Shown piece after piece: positions 42,103-50,358 of a DNA stretch of 64,000 bases. Position 1 is the first letter of the stretch, and each line of letters begins with the position of its first letter. The notes beneath the pieces are model-generated. The model saw nothing but the letters and a program-made list of their open reading frames with translations. It was not told where the DNA came from and did no database searches. The position numbers and the translations under genes are program-made. The stretch comes from Treponema socranskii subsp. paredis ATCC 35535 (lineage in GTDB: Bacteria; Spirochaetota; Spirochaetia; Treponematales; Treponemataceae), in assembly GCA_000413015.1 (NCBI GenBank), contig KE332515.1, positions 1,073,930 through 1,137,929 of the forward strand. Direction: 5' to 3'.

Positions 42103-43943
42103 ACGCCTTTTACATCTTCCTTTTCCGTCACAGCGATGTGCAGTTCGTCGAGCTGTATCCGCTCCACTTCGCTCGGGCTTTCGTCCATAGGAGAAGCGGC
42201 CAAATTGTTTTTCGGAAAGGCGATCACTTCGTGGATACTCTCTTCCCCTTCCATGAGCATGATAAGGCGGTCGAGCCCCGGTGCAATGCCGCCGTGCGGA
42301 GGAGCGCCGAATTGAAATGCGCGCACGAGAAAGCCGAACGCTTTTTGCGCACGCTCTTCGCTGTAGCCGACGATTTTAAAAATGCGTTTTTGCAGTTCGG
42401 GATCGTTGATACGCATGGAACCGGATGCAAGCTCGTAGCCGTTGAGCACCAAATCGTAGAGATCGCCTTTGACGGCACCCGGATCGCTCTCGAGCGCATC
42501 CCAATATTTTTTTTGCGGAAGCGTAAACATGTGGTGTTCCGTTTCCCACTTGCCTTCGTCTTCGTTCCACGCAAAATACGGAAAATCGATGATCCACACA
42601 AAGTGAAAGCGATCACGGGGATCATAGAGATCGAGTTCTTTGCCGAGCTGCTTGCGCACGGCACCGAGTGCGACGCAGGCGGTCTGCCATCTTTCGTCGC
42701 TCACAAACAAAAGCAAATCGTTTTTTTCGGCGCCGAGCTTTTCGCAAATCTCCTTTTCTTTGCCCGCGTAGAATTTCGCGATGCCGCCTTCGAACGCGCC
42801 CTCAGCATCGACTTTCATCCACGCGAGCCCCTTCGCTTTATACGTCTTTGCTACCGCTTCGAGCGCTTCGATCATTTTCCGGCTGTACTTATCGGCGACG
42901 TTTTTAACAACGAGCACTTTTATCGCCGAACGTTTGTGCCGTTCGATATCGCGCCCCGAGTTTGCGGCTCCCGCTTTGAACGCGTTGAAATCCGAAAGTT
43001 CTGCCATAAAAGCCGCGTCCCGCATTTTCAAATCGAAACGGAGATCGGGCTTATCCGAACCGTACAAATCGAACGCGTCCTCCCACGAAAGTCGGTCGAA
43101 GCGGGCAGGCAAATCGAAGTTCATCGTCTTTTTAAAAACGTAACCCATCATGCCTTCGGTTACGCCGAGCACTTCTTCGCGGTCGGTAAAGCTCATTTCC
43201 ATATCGATCTGCGTAAACTCAGGCTGCCGATCGCCGCGCGCATCTTCGTCGCGGTAGCATCGGGCGATCTGAAAATATTTATCGAATCCCGAAACCATCA
43301 AAAGCTGTTTGTACAGCTGCGGGCTTTGCGGCAGCGAATAAAATTTCCCCGCATGCACGCGCGAAGGCACGAGATAATCGCGCGCTCCTTCCGGCGTCGA
43401 TTTAATAAAGGTCGGTGTTTCTATTTCGAGAAAGCCCTGCTGCGTGAGGTATTCGCGGACGGCGAAAGTCACTTGAGAGCGCAATATGATATGATGCTGC
43501 ATCGGAGCGCGGCGTAAATCGAGATAGCGGTATTTTAAACGGAGATCTTCATTCGGCAATACGACAGTTCCGTCTTTTTGGCGCACTTCATCGATCGCAA
43601 AGGGCAGCGGATCGGAGGCCGTAAAGATTTCGATATCGCAGGCCGCGACTTCGATTTCGCCCGTCGGCATGTCGGCGTTGACGTCTTTATCGCTCCGCGC
43701 GGAAACGGTGCCCTGCACTGCAATGCAGTATTCGCTTTTGAGCGAAGCTGCGGTTTTTTTGACGTTTTCCGCCGCGTCGGGTCCGACGAGTACTTGCGTT
43801 ATGCCGTAGCGGTCGCGCAAACTGATAAAAAAGATACCGCCCAAATCGCGCGTGCGGTGCACCCAGCCGTTTAAAACTACGGTTTTACCGACATCGCTTT
43901 TTCGGAGCTCTCCGCAGGTAACGCTTCGTTTTGAATTTTCCAT
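42099..43943 (-). CDS. aspS: Aspartyl-tRNA synthetase
   Basis: 614 residues, bacterial type: N-terminal OB fold (about 15-110), class II catalytic core with motif 2 FDKYFQIARCYRDEDARGDRQ (split around 219-239), the bacterial insertion domain, and motif 3 GAPPHGGIAPGLDRLIMLM (about 549-567). It charges tRNA-Asp. A TACAAT box (43952-43957) stands 8 nt before the ATG and there is no SD, so the message is probably leaderless or has 1-2 extra bases. The end overlaps apbE by 4 bp. Without residue-level comparison it is not possible to say whether it is discriminating. Confidence 0.97.
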   Translation of the reverse strand: MENSKRSVTCGELRKSDVGKTVVLNGWVHRTRDLGGIFFISLRDRYGITQVLVGPDAAENVKKTAASLKSEYCIAVQGTVSARSDKDVNADMPTGEIEVAACDIEIFTASDPLPFAIDEVRQKDGTVVLPNEDLRLKYRYLDLRRAPMQHHIILRSQVTFAVREYLTQQGFLEIETPTFIKSTPEGARDYLVPSRVHAGKFYSLPQSPQLYKQLLMVSGFDKYFQIARCYRDEDARGDRQPEFTQIDMEMSFTDREEVLGVTEGMMGYVFKKTMNFDLPARFDRLSWEDAFDLYGSDKPDLRFDLKMRDAAFMAELSDFNAFKAGAANSGRDIERHKRSAIKVLVVKNVADKYSRKMIEALEAVAKTYKAKGLAWMKVDAEGAFEGGIAKFYAGKEKEICEKLGAEKNDLLLFVSDERWQTACVALGAVRKQLGKELDLYDPRDRFHFVWIIDFPYFAWNEDEGKWETEHHMFTLPQKKYWDALESDPGAVKGDLYDLVLNGYELASGSMRINDPELQKRIFKIVGYSEERAQKAFGFLVRAFQFGAPPHGGIAPGLDRLIMLMEGEESIHEVIAFPKNNLAASPMDESPSEVERIQLDELHIAVTEKEDVKGV

Positions 43944-44054
43944 AATGTCGCATTGTAATGCATTGCGCTTGAAGTGGGAAGAGAACGGACGAAAGGATTT
44001 TTTTTACATACGCATCGCAGTAAAATCGGAGCTGATTTTCAGAGTACTCATTTA

Positions 44055-44090
44055 AATCAACCGGTCTTTTAAACCGGTTGATTTTCCGTT
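44055..44090 (+). terminator. Strong hairpin with T-run upstream of the toxin-antitoxin pair
   Basis: AATCAACCGGT (44055-44065) pairs perfectly with ACCGGTTGATT (44073-44083) around 7 nt, followed by TTCCGTTTTTTTT. No plus-strand gene precedes it. It may shield the toxin-antitoxin genes from read-through, end an unseen small RNA, or serve as an operator. Confidence 0.7.
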
Positions 44091-44128
44091 TTTTTTATGT
44101 TATCATAATATGCAGCGGAGGTAGGTGT

Positions 44129-44389
44129 ATGCAGGGTACAATCGAAGTCGGTGCATTCGATGCGAAAACACATTTTTCCGAACTGCTCCGTAAAATCGAA
44201 AAAGGCATTACGGTTACCGTAACGAAAAACGGCCGCCCCGTCGCGACGCTTACAAAAGCGACCGCCGATACGACACGCGCGCGCGATGCCTGCCGCCGTA
44301 TCGAAGCACGGGCAAAACTCATCGCTTCGCGCGGCAAGCCCCTCAGTTTGAAAGAAATAGACAAGTGGAAAACCGATGGAAGAGCGTAA
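44129..44389 (+). CDS. Type II antitoxin, Phd/YefM family
   Basis: 86 residues from MQGTIEVGAFDAKTHFSELL, with SD GCGGAGGT 5-8 nt upstream. The N-terminal Phd/YefM DNA-binding fold is clear (VGAFDAKTHFSELLRKIEKG, then VTVTKNGRPVATL). The C-terminal half is basic and probably wraps the toxin. It overlaps the PIN toxin gene by 14 bp, the usual antitoxin-first order. Autoregulation by the complex is expected; a CATAAT -10-like box is at 44104-44109. Confidence 0.9.
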   Translation: MQGTIEVGAFDAKTHFSELLRKIEKGITVTVTKNGRPVATLTKATADTTRARDACRRIEARAKLIASRGKPLSLKEIDKWKTDGRA

Positions 44390-44846
44390 CACTCCGGCAG
44401 CCGTCGTTGATGCCTCGTTTATGGCCGCGTATTTTCTCGGACTTTTTACGGGAAAAGAAACTTCGCGCGAACAGGGATTTTCAAAAGCACGTGAGGCGAT
44501 TTCCGCAATCGTTTCGCAAAACGGACAATTTTTTGTGCCGAATATATTTTTTTATGAAATGGGCAATATCCTGCACACTACGACGCACAAACGCATTACA
44601 AAAACGGAGCGGCATGAAATCGAATACGATTTGTTCGAACTTCCGATCGTCATCGACGGAAACTGCGATACCGCCCTTATGATGAGAATCCAAGAATTCG
44701 CCGATACGTACTCGCTTTCGTTTTACGACGCATCCTATCTCGAACTTTCCGGGCGGCTGCAGCTGCCGCTGCTCACTTTCGATTCGGCGCTCGAAAACGC
44801 ATCGCGTACCGAAGGCGTACAAAAGCGCACATCTCGAAAAAATTAA
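44376..44846 (+). CDS. PIN domain toxin (VapC family)
   Basis: 156 residues. PIN fold with the acidic set Asp12 (VVDASF), Glu61 (FFYEMGNIL), Asp118 (SFYDASYLEL) and Asp136 (LLTFDSAL), so the magnesium site of an RNase looks complete. VapC toxins cut tRNA or rRNA and arrest translation when the antitoxin is lost. Start overlaps the antitoxin by 14 bp. Confidence 0.9.
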   Translation: MEERNTPAAVVDASFMAAYFLGLFTGKETSREQGFSKAREAISAIVSQNGQFFVPNIFFYEMGNILHTTTHKRITKTERHEIEYDLFELPIVIDGNCDTALMMRIQEFADTYSLSFYDASYLELSGRLQLPLLTFDSALENASRTEGVQKRTSRKN

Positions 44847-44959
44847 AAGGCACACATGCTCTGCGCTCCTATTCGCCGCGCACACAAATGCATATCGCAC
44901 GAATGATACGCGCAAATGCATACCTTGCTCTTCGGCGCCAAGCGTGATACAGTACTCTC

Positions 44960-46009
44960 ATGTTGCCCGTAATTCTTTCGGGCGGTTCGGGCTCGCGCCT
45001 GTGGCCGCTTTCGACACCCGACGTACCCAAACAATTTCTCCCGCTCACGGATGCAAAACGAACGATGATTCAGCAGACGGCCATGCGGCTCGACGGTCTC
45101 GATTTTATATCGTCCCCGCTCGTGATTTGCAACGAGCATCATATCGCTCTCGTCCGCTCTCAGCTTTCGGATATCGGTAAGCTGGAACGCCCCGTCATGC
45201 TCGAACCGGTCGCACGCAATACGGCACCGGCGATTGCGGCCGCGGCGCTGTACTGCAAAGAACACGAAAGCGACGGCCTCATGCTCGTCCTCCCCTCTGA
45301 TGCGACGATTTTGAACGTGCCTTCCTTTCAAAAAGCGGTCGTAAAAGCGCATAAAGCCGCACGGAAAAACAAATACGTGCTGTTCGGCATCGTGCCTACG
45401 AGGGCGGAAACCGGATACGGCTACATCGAAACCGAAGCGACTACGCTCGAAGATGTACGTCCGGTCAAAGCGTTCAAAGAAAAGCCGGATGAAATGACCG
45501 CCCGGAAGTACGTCGCGGAAGGAAACTATTTTTGGAACAGCGGCATGTTTGTGATCCCCGCCGAACTGTACCTCGCGGAAATGAAAGCGTTCGCGCCGGA
45601 AATGCTGTCGCACGTAAAAGATGCGTACGAAAATGCCGAACGGACGGATACTGCCGTCAAACTCAATAAAAACGATTTCGAAGCCGTACAGGGCAATTCG
45701 ATCGACTACGCCGTCATGGAACACACGAAAAACGCCGTCGTTATTCCGCTCGATGCGGGCTGGAGCGACGTCGGTTCGTGGAACATGGTGTGGGAGCTTT
45801 CCGAAAAAGACGAAAGCGGCAACGCGGCGAACGGCATAGCATTTTTCAAAGATGCATCCGGCAATCTCATTCACACGGAAAACGGAAAGGCGGTCGCACT
45901 GCTAGGCATAAAAAACTGCGCAGTCATCGAATCGAAAGACGGACTTCTTATCGCAGATATGCAGTACGTACAGGAAGTGAAAAAAGCCGCCGAACGCTTT
46001 TTAAAATAA
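44960..46009 (+). CDS. manC: Mannose-1-phosphate guanylyltransferase
   Basis: 349 residues: nucleotidyltransferase domain only, without the isomerase domain of long ManC proteins. Signature SGGSGSRLWPLSTPDVPKQF (7-26, pyrophosphorylase motif), FKEKPD (about 170-175) and NSGMFVIPA. It makes GDP-mannose from mannose-1-phosphate and GTP for polysaccharide or glycolipid synthesis. The ATG is 8 nt after GATACA and lacks an SD, perhaps another short-leader gene. The HAD gene follows after 18 bp. Confidence 0.93.
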   Translation: MLPVILSGGSGSRLWPLSTPDVPKQFLPLTDAKRTMIQQTAMRLDGLDFISSPLVICNEHHIALVRSQLSDIGKLERPVMLEPVARNTAPAIAAAALYCKEHESDGLMLVLPSDATILNVPSFQKAVVKAHKAARKNKYVLFGIVPTRAETGYGYIETEATTLEDVRPVKAFKEKPDEMTARKYVAEGNYFWNSGMFVIPAELYLAEMKAFAPEMLSHVKDAYENAERTDTAVKLNKNDFEAVQGNSIDYAVMEHTKNAVVIPLDAGWSDVGSWNMVWELSEKDESGNAANGIAFFKDASGNLIHTENGKAVALLGIKNCAVIESKDGLLIADMQYVQEVKKAAERFLK

Positions 46010-46027
46010 TACGGAATTGTCAAAGGC

Positions 46028-46705
46028 ATGAAAATCGCACACCTTTTATTCGATTTGGACAGCACGCTCTATGCACCCGACTCCGATATGACGAAGGGCT
46101 TTTTGGAGCGCACGATTACGCTCGTTGCGGATTTTTTTCACATCAGCCGCGAAGAGGCGGCTGAAAGACGGCTTTCCAATCTGCCGCATTATTCGACGAC
46201 GCTCGAATGGATGCGCCGCGAAGGCCTTACGGACATTGAACGCTATTTGGCATACATACATCCCGAAAGCGAAGCGGATGAACTCGACGCCGATGAAAAC
46301 CTGCGCCCGCTCCTTACATCGATCGATATGCCGAAATCGATTTTAACAAATTCGCCGAGAGAGCATGCCGAGCGCGTGCTCGAAAAATTGAACGTCGCCG
46401 ATCAGTTCGAATCGATTTGCGACATACGCGACTGCGATTTCAAAGGCAAACCCTACGAAAGCGCTTATCGCAGGGCGCTCGAAAAATGCGGACACACAAT
46501 CGGCGATACGCTGTTTTTGGACGATCAGCGCAAATATATCGACGGCTATACGGCGCTCGGAGGCAATGCCGTACTCGTCGGTGAGGCGGATGAAACGTCG
46601 GATTCGAATACTTCGCACGGATCGGACTTTGCGCACGGGCGCGTTTTTCGCATACCCGATATTTATGCGCTGCCTACCCTCTTGCAACAAATTATCGATT
46701 TGTAG
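46028..46705 (+). CDS. HAD family hydrolase (pyrimidine 5'-nucleotidase-like)
   Basis: 225 residues. HAD motifs: FDLDSTLY (8-15), ILTNS (about 104-108), Lys in DFKGKPY (about 137-143) and LFLDDQRKYIDGY (about 159-171). The pattern matches the SDT1/YjjG-like 5'-nucleotidase group, but the substrate is not certain. It is probably co-transcribed with manC. The promoter of tRNA-Ala lies across its 3' end. Confidence 0.87.
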   Translation: MKIAHLLFDLDSTLYAPDSDMTKGFLERTITLVADFFHISREEAAERRLSNLPHYSTTLEWMRREGLTDIERYLAYIHPESEADELDADENLRPLLTSIDMPKSILTNSPREHAERVLEKLNVADQFESICDIRDCDFKGKPYESAYRRALEKCGHTIGDTLFLDDQRKYIDGYTALGGNAVLVGEADETSDSNTSHGSDFAHGRVFRIPDIYALPTLLQQIIDL

Positions 46706-46711
46706 TATAAT
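46682..46711 (+). promoter_or_regulatory. Promoter of tRNA-Ala
   Basis: TTGCAA (46682-46687), 18-nt spacer, TATAAT (46706-46711). It overlaps the last codons of the HAD gene. Confidence 0.7.
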
Positions 46712-46721
46712 ACCGAAATAC

Positions 46722-46794
46722 GGGGATATAGCTCAGTTGGTAGAGCGATAGGTTCGCAATCTATAGGTCACCGGTTCGATCCCGGCTATCTCCA
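46722..46794 (+). tRNA. tRNA-Ala (CGC)
   Basis: 73 nt. Acceptor GGGGATA/TATCTCC includes G3-U70, the hallmark of tRNA-Ala. D-arm GCTC/GAGC, anticodon loop TTCGCAA with anticodon CGC, T-arm CCGG-TTCGATC-CCGG with an A-C mismatch at the outer pair. Discriminator A; CCA not encoded. Confidence 0.93.
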
Positions 46795-46905
46795 ATTCCA
46801 ATTCTTTAAATAAATAAAATCACAGGGATTTCGGCAGCAATCGTCGATCCGCAGCCGCGCTTACGGAAGCCGGATTTTAAAAGACAAAATCATAAAAAAT
46901 ATCAA

Positions 46906-46950
46906 TAAAAAACGCCGCCGAAGTGCGTATGTAAAACGCGCATGGGCGGC
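46906..46950 (-). terminator. Terminator at the end of the ribosomal operon
   Basis: Minus strand GCCGCC (46950-46945) pairs with GGCGGC (46919-46914), with further pairing ATGCG/TACGCA inside, followed by GTTTTTTATT. A second hairpin with T-run lies just after the last gene at about 46985-47038. Confidence 0.75.
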
Positions 46951-47038
46951 ATTACCGCGCTCATAAGAGCGCAAACGGCAGTTAAAAAAAATCGACCCGA
47001 ACGGATACCGCGCTTGCGGAATTCCGCTCGGTATTCGC

Positions 47039-47281
47039 TTAACTTTCTGCGGTCGCTTCGGCCGGAGCTTCGGCTGCAGGAGCGGCAGGCTCTTTGGCGG
47101 GAGCTTCTCTGCGCGCTTTGTTTTTCATCGCTGCATTGCAGAATTTGCACACTTTTACTTTTTGCCCGTCGATTTCAACTTCGTACAAAACTTTGATATT
47201 CGTTTTATGACAGACGGGGCATTCGTCTCTTCCGCGAGACGGCAAAGAGCGGATTCCCGTTCCTCGATGGTTTTTAGACAT
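47039..47281 (-). CDS. Small CxxC zinc-ribbon protein at the end of the ribosomal operon
   Basis: 80 residues from MSKNHRGTGIRSLPSRGRD, with SD GGGAG 5 nt upstream. Two Cys pairs, CPVC (21-24) and CKFC (about 45-48), form a probable treble-clef or zinc-ribbon site. The basic N-terminus and the position after rplQ suggest an RNA- or ribosome-associated protein. The C-terminal 25 residues are Ala/Pro/Glu-rich. I do not recognise a named family; it does not match L28, L31 or L33 well. It is separated from rplQ by 289 bp full of hairpins. Confidence 0.75.
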   Translation of the reverse strand: MSKNHRGTGIRSLPSRGRDECPVCHKTNIKVLYEVEIDGQKVKVCKFCNAAMKNKARREAPAKEPAAPAAEAPAEATAES

Positions 47282-47570
47282 ACTTACTCCCATAAAAACT
47301 TTTGCAGGATGTTTCAACATCCGAAAAAGTTTTTAGTCGTGCGCGCGCCTCGCAACGAGCGCGTAGGCGCGAAGTTTCGAGCGGCGCACATATCGAATAG
47401 TCGAGTTTGCAACGCAAACTCGAAATACGAAACGACGGCGATATTTTAGACGGCGTTTCGTATCATCTCCCATAAGAACGTTTACGGAAACACCGGTTTT
47501 CGCAAACGTTTTAAAGTTCTGCCCGAAAACTTTCAGCTTTCGGACAGTTTCCTTGATTTACTCTGCGATA
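47282..47570 (-). repeat. Hairpin-rich spacer between rplQ and the zinc-ribbon gene
   Basis: No gene. At least four perfect inverted repeats follow one another: AAAAACTTTT (47294-47303) with AAAAGTTTTT (47325-47334) enclosing GGATGTT/AACATCC; TCGAGTTTGC (47401-47410) with GCAAACTCGA (47414-47423); ATACGAAACG (47425-47434) with CGTTTCGTAT (47454-47463); AACGTTT with AAACGTT near 47477-47510. The end next to rplQ (47547-47570) carries the element AGTTTCCTTGATTTACT, also found inverted at 26055-26071. Confidence 0.75.
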
Positions 47571-48092
47571 TTATTTTTTAGAATCGGCTTTATCGGCTTT
47601 TGCCGATTTTTTCGCGCCGTCCGATTTCTTTTCCGCGCCTTTTTTTTCGGAAGCGGATTTTTTTTCGGCGCTCTTTTTTTCCGCCGACTTCGCCGCTTTC
47701 TTTTCAGCCTTTTCCTCTTCGCTCGACATATCGAGTTTATAGTCGACGAGTTCGAGGATGACCACATCGGCGGCATCGCCGCAGCGGAAACCGAGCTTCA
47801 AAATACGCGTATAGCCGCCGGCACGTTCTTTCATGCGCGGTCCGATTTCCGTAAAAAGTTTATTTAAGATTTTTTCATCGGAAATAAACTTCGCCGCTTC
47901 TCTGCGGTTGTGTACGGAATCCTCTTTTGCGCGCGTAATCAGTTTTTCCGCAGATCTGCGCACTTCTTTCGCTTTCGATTGCGTCGTCGTAATGCGTTCA
48001 AATCGAAAAAGAGACGTTACCATATTCCGCGACATGGCTCTGCGGTGCGCCGGTGTGCGTGAAAGCGGATTAAATCCCATCTTATGATTCAT
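47571..48092 (-). CDS. rplQ: 50S ribosomal protein L17 with Lys/Ala-rich tail
   Basis: 173 residues. The L17 core (1 to about 122, [20 protein letters not shown]) binds 23S rRNA near the exit tunnel. The last 50 residues are Lys, Ala, Ser and Glu only, with repeated [11 protein letters not shown]-type units, a tail absent in E. coli L17 (127 residues). It overlaps rpoA by 11 bp. Confidence 0.97.
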   Translation of the reverse strand: MNHKMGFNPLSRTPAHRRAMSRNMVTSLFRFERITTTQSKAKEVRRSAEKLITRAKEDSVHNRREAAKFISDEKILNKLFTEIGPRMKERAGGYTRILKLGFRCGDAADVVILELVDYKLDMSSEEEKAEKKAAKSAEKKSAEKKSASEKKGAEKKSDGAKKSAKADKADSKK

Positions 48093-49131
48093 CTGTTTCT
48101 TCCTTCTTTGTGATATTCAAATTCTTCAGATGACTGTAATCGGTCATGCCGAGCGTCAAACCCCACTCCTGAAGCTTTTCTTTAATTTCCGTAAGACTCT
48201 TTTTGCCGAAGTTTCGCGTTTTCGTGATGTCGTCTTCGGTTTTTTTCGTAAGTTCGCCGATCGTGCGGATATTCGCATTTTTCAGACAGTTCGACGAACG
48301 CACCGAAAGCTCAAGTTCGTCTACGGGCGTGTTGAGGATTTCGCGGACGTGCTTGTCCCCTTCATCGCCGTCGTCTCCGCCGGAAATCGCACTGTCGTCA
48401 AAGTTGATAAAAATTCTGAAATGCTCTTCGGCGATTTTTGCCGCTTCCGCAAGCGCATCTTCGGGAGAAATCGTTCCGTCCGTCCAAATTTCGAGTACAA
48501 GCTTATCGTAATCGTTTCTTTGTCCGACGCGGCACGGTTCGATCGCGTACTTTACTTTAACGATCGGAGTAAAAATCGCATCCATCGGAATCGTACCGAC
48601 GATTTCGATATAGTGCTCGTTTACTTCGGCGGGAACATAGCCCCTGCCCAAATCGACTTGAATTTCGATATCGACCCGCGCTCCGTCCGTCATCGTAAAG
48701 ATGAGGGCATCTTTCGTCATGATTTCAAGCTCGCCCTCTTTGGCAAAGTCGCCGCTCTTGACGGTACCGGGCCCCTTGAACTCATACAAAATCGTGTTCT
48801 GCTCGGTATCGCCGGGCAATCGCAAACGTATCTGTTTTAAGCTGTTGATAACTTCCAGCGTATCTTCCGCAATATTCGGAATCGCTTCGAATTCGCTTGA
48901 AATAACGTGCGGAACACCGTCAGCATCGTACGACGTAATCCTGACGGAAGTGACCGCATAGCCCTGAATCGAAGAAAGCAGGACGCGGCGCAGCGTATTG
49001 CCGATCGTCGTCCCGAATCCCGTTTCAAAAGGATACGCCGTAAACTTTCCGTAATTCGGATTCGTTTCGAGCGGAGTGTAAGTAATGCCTTTCGGCTTTT
49101 TAAAACCTTTGAGCAGATTTTTGCGAGCCAT
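48082..49131 (-). CDS. rpoA: DNA-directed RNA polymerase subunit alpha
   Basis: 349 residues. N-terminal assembly domain (1-235, with [15 protein letters not shown] typical), acidic linker [12 protein letters not shown], and C-terminal domain (about 265-330) with [20 protein letters not shown] and [12 protein letters not shown], which contacts UP elements and activators. It lies between rpsK and rplQ; rpsD, which separates rpsK and rpoA in many bacteria, is missing. The 207-bp gap to rpsK (49132-49338) has no gene. Confidence 0.98.
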   Translation of the reverse strand: MARKNLLKGFKKPKGITYTPLETNPNYGKFTAYPFETGFGTTIGNTLRRVLLSSIQGYAVTSVRITSYDADGVPHVISSEFEAIPNIAEDTLEVINSLKQIRLRLPGDTEQNTILYEFKGPGTVKSGDFAKEGELEIMTKDALIFTMTDGARVDIEIQVDLGRGYVPAEVNEHYIEIVGTIPMDAIFTPIVKVKYAIEPCRVGQRNDYDKLVLEIWTDGTISPEDALAEAAKIAEEHFRIFINFDDSAISGGDDGDEGDKHVREILNTPVDELELSVRSSNCLKNANIRTIGELTKKTEDDITKTRNFGKKSLTEIKEKLQEWGLTLGMTDYSHLKNLNITKKEETDES

Positions 49132-49338
49132 CCGAACTCCTTATGTAGAATAGAGCTCAAATACGAGCCGTTCTTCGCTATCAGCCAAATCGGCAACTTC
49201 GATGCGATGCCGCACAAACCGCCTTTCGCGGCGGCAACTCCTCATCGCCGTTCCCGACTAATAAATCTCCATGAACCGTTCCGCACGGCGCAAGCCGTTT
49301 TTGCATGCGCCGGAAAACGGCTATACCGCAATGCAGTT

Positions 49339-49719
49339 TTACATGCTGCGCGTTTTGCGCGGGCGGCATCCGTTATGCGGGATCGGTGTAACGTCGGAAA
49401 TCGATTTTACTTTGAGACCCATGCTGCCGATGGAACGGATCGCGTTTTCGCGGCCCATTCCCGGTCCCTTGACGTACACGTGGACTTCGCGCAAACCGTA
49501 GCCCGCCGCCTTTTGAAGCGCGGATTCCGCAACCGATTGAGCGGCAAACGGAGTCGATTTTTTCGCTCCGCGGAAGCCCAGTCCGCCCGAAGACGCCCAT
49601 GCAATCGTATTGCCCTGCAAGTCGGTAATCGTAACGATCGTGTTATTGAATGTGGCTTGAATGTATACGTTGCCTTCGTATACGCTCTTTTTTTCTTTTC
49701 GCTTTTTAACCGTAGCCAT
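49339..49719 (-). CDS. rpsK: 30S ribosomal protein S11
   Basis: 126 residues from [25 protein letters not shown] fixes this start, and an upstream in-frame ATG is ignored. The core [20 protein letters not shown] and the C-terminal [16 protein letters not shown] are typical. It sits on the 30S platform and binds 16S rRNA. Confidence 0.97.
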   Translation of the reverse strand: MATVKKRKEKKSVYEGNVYIQATFNNTIVTITDLQGNTIAWASSGGLGFRGAKKSTPFAAQSVAESALQKAAGYGLREVHVYVKGPGMGRENAIRSIGSMGLKVKSISDVTPIPHNGCRPRKTRSM

Positions 49720-49826
49720 TGTATCTCCCAAAAGCGCCGCATCGGACGGCGCCGTATCTTTTGCCGCAAAACGCATCCGCACTTTTTATGCCGCACAAAA
49801 CGGCCGAGCGCGGACAAAGGTTCCGC

Positions 49827-50195
49827 TTATGCCTTTTTCTTGTTGGCAACCGTCTTCTTTTTGCCTTTGCGCGTGCGCGCATTCGTGCGCGTACGTTGTC
49901 CGCGTACCGGAAGTCCGCGTCTGTGGCGCAAACCGCGGTAGCAGCCGATATCCATAAGACGCTTTAAGTTCAGACCGATTTCCGTGCGGAGGCGGCCTTC
50001 GACTTTATAATTTTTGTCGATCGCTTCGCGCACACGGGCAAGCTCTTCTTCCGTAAGATCGTTTGCCAATTTTTGCGGATCTACCTTGGCCTTTTCACAG
50101 ATATCGCGTGCCGCGGGGCGGCCGATACCGTAGATATACGTCAATGCAATGCTTATGTGTTTGTTCGGGATATCCACACCCTCAATTCGAGCCAT
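49827..50195 (-). CDS. rpsM: 30S ribosomal protein S13
   Basis: 122 residues, [20 protein letters not shown], with the C-terminal [18 protein letters not shown] segment that reaches the decoding region. It contacts tRNAs and L5 in the head of the 30S subunit. It lies 107 bp before rpsK, a somewhat long gap for this operon, with no gene in it. Confidence 0.98.
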   Translation of the reverse strand: MARIEGVDIPNKHISIALTYIYGIGRPAARDICEKAKVDPQKLANDLTEEELARVREAIDKNYKVEGRLRTEIGLNLKRLMDIGCYRGLRHRRGLPVRGQRTRTNARTRKGKKKTVANKKKA

Positions 50196-50206
50196 ACAGT
50201 TTCTCC

Positions 50207-50320
50207 TTAGCCCTGTTTCTGCTTATGCTTCGGGTTCGTGCAAATGATGCGGATAATGCCGCCCCGTTTGATAACCTTGCAGTTTGCGCAGATCGGTTTT
50301 ACGCTGGTTCGTACTTTCAT
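50207..50320 (-). CDS. rpmJ: 50S ribosomal protein L36
   Basis: 37 residues, [20 protein letters not shown] with a basic end. Zinc ligands Cys11, Cys14, Cys27 and His32 are all present, so this is the zinc-containing (C+) form. It lies between secY and rpsM, as usual, 11 bp before rpsM. infA and map, often neighbours here, are missing. Confidence 0.96.
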   Translation of the reverse strand: MKVRTSVKPICANCKVIKRGGIIRIICTNPKHKQKQG

Positions 50321-50358
50321 ACTGTTCTCCCATGCAATGTTTCAGCTATCCGCAAAGC

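Noticed and set aside
42138-43517. 459-codon frame antisense to aspS
   Set aside because: Shadow of a conserved gene; biased Phe/Arg/Val-rich translation, no SD.
44855-44930. Repeated CAAATGCATA words before manC as an operator
   Set aside because: Only two short copies at irregular spacing; similar words are frequent in this genome's intergenic DNA.
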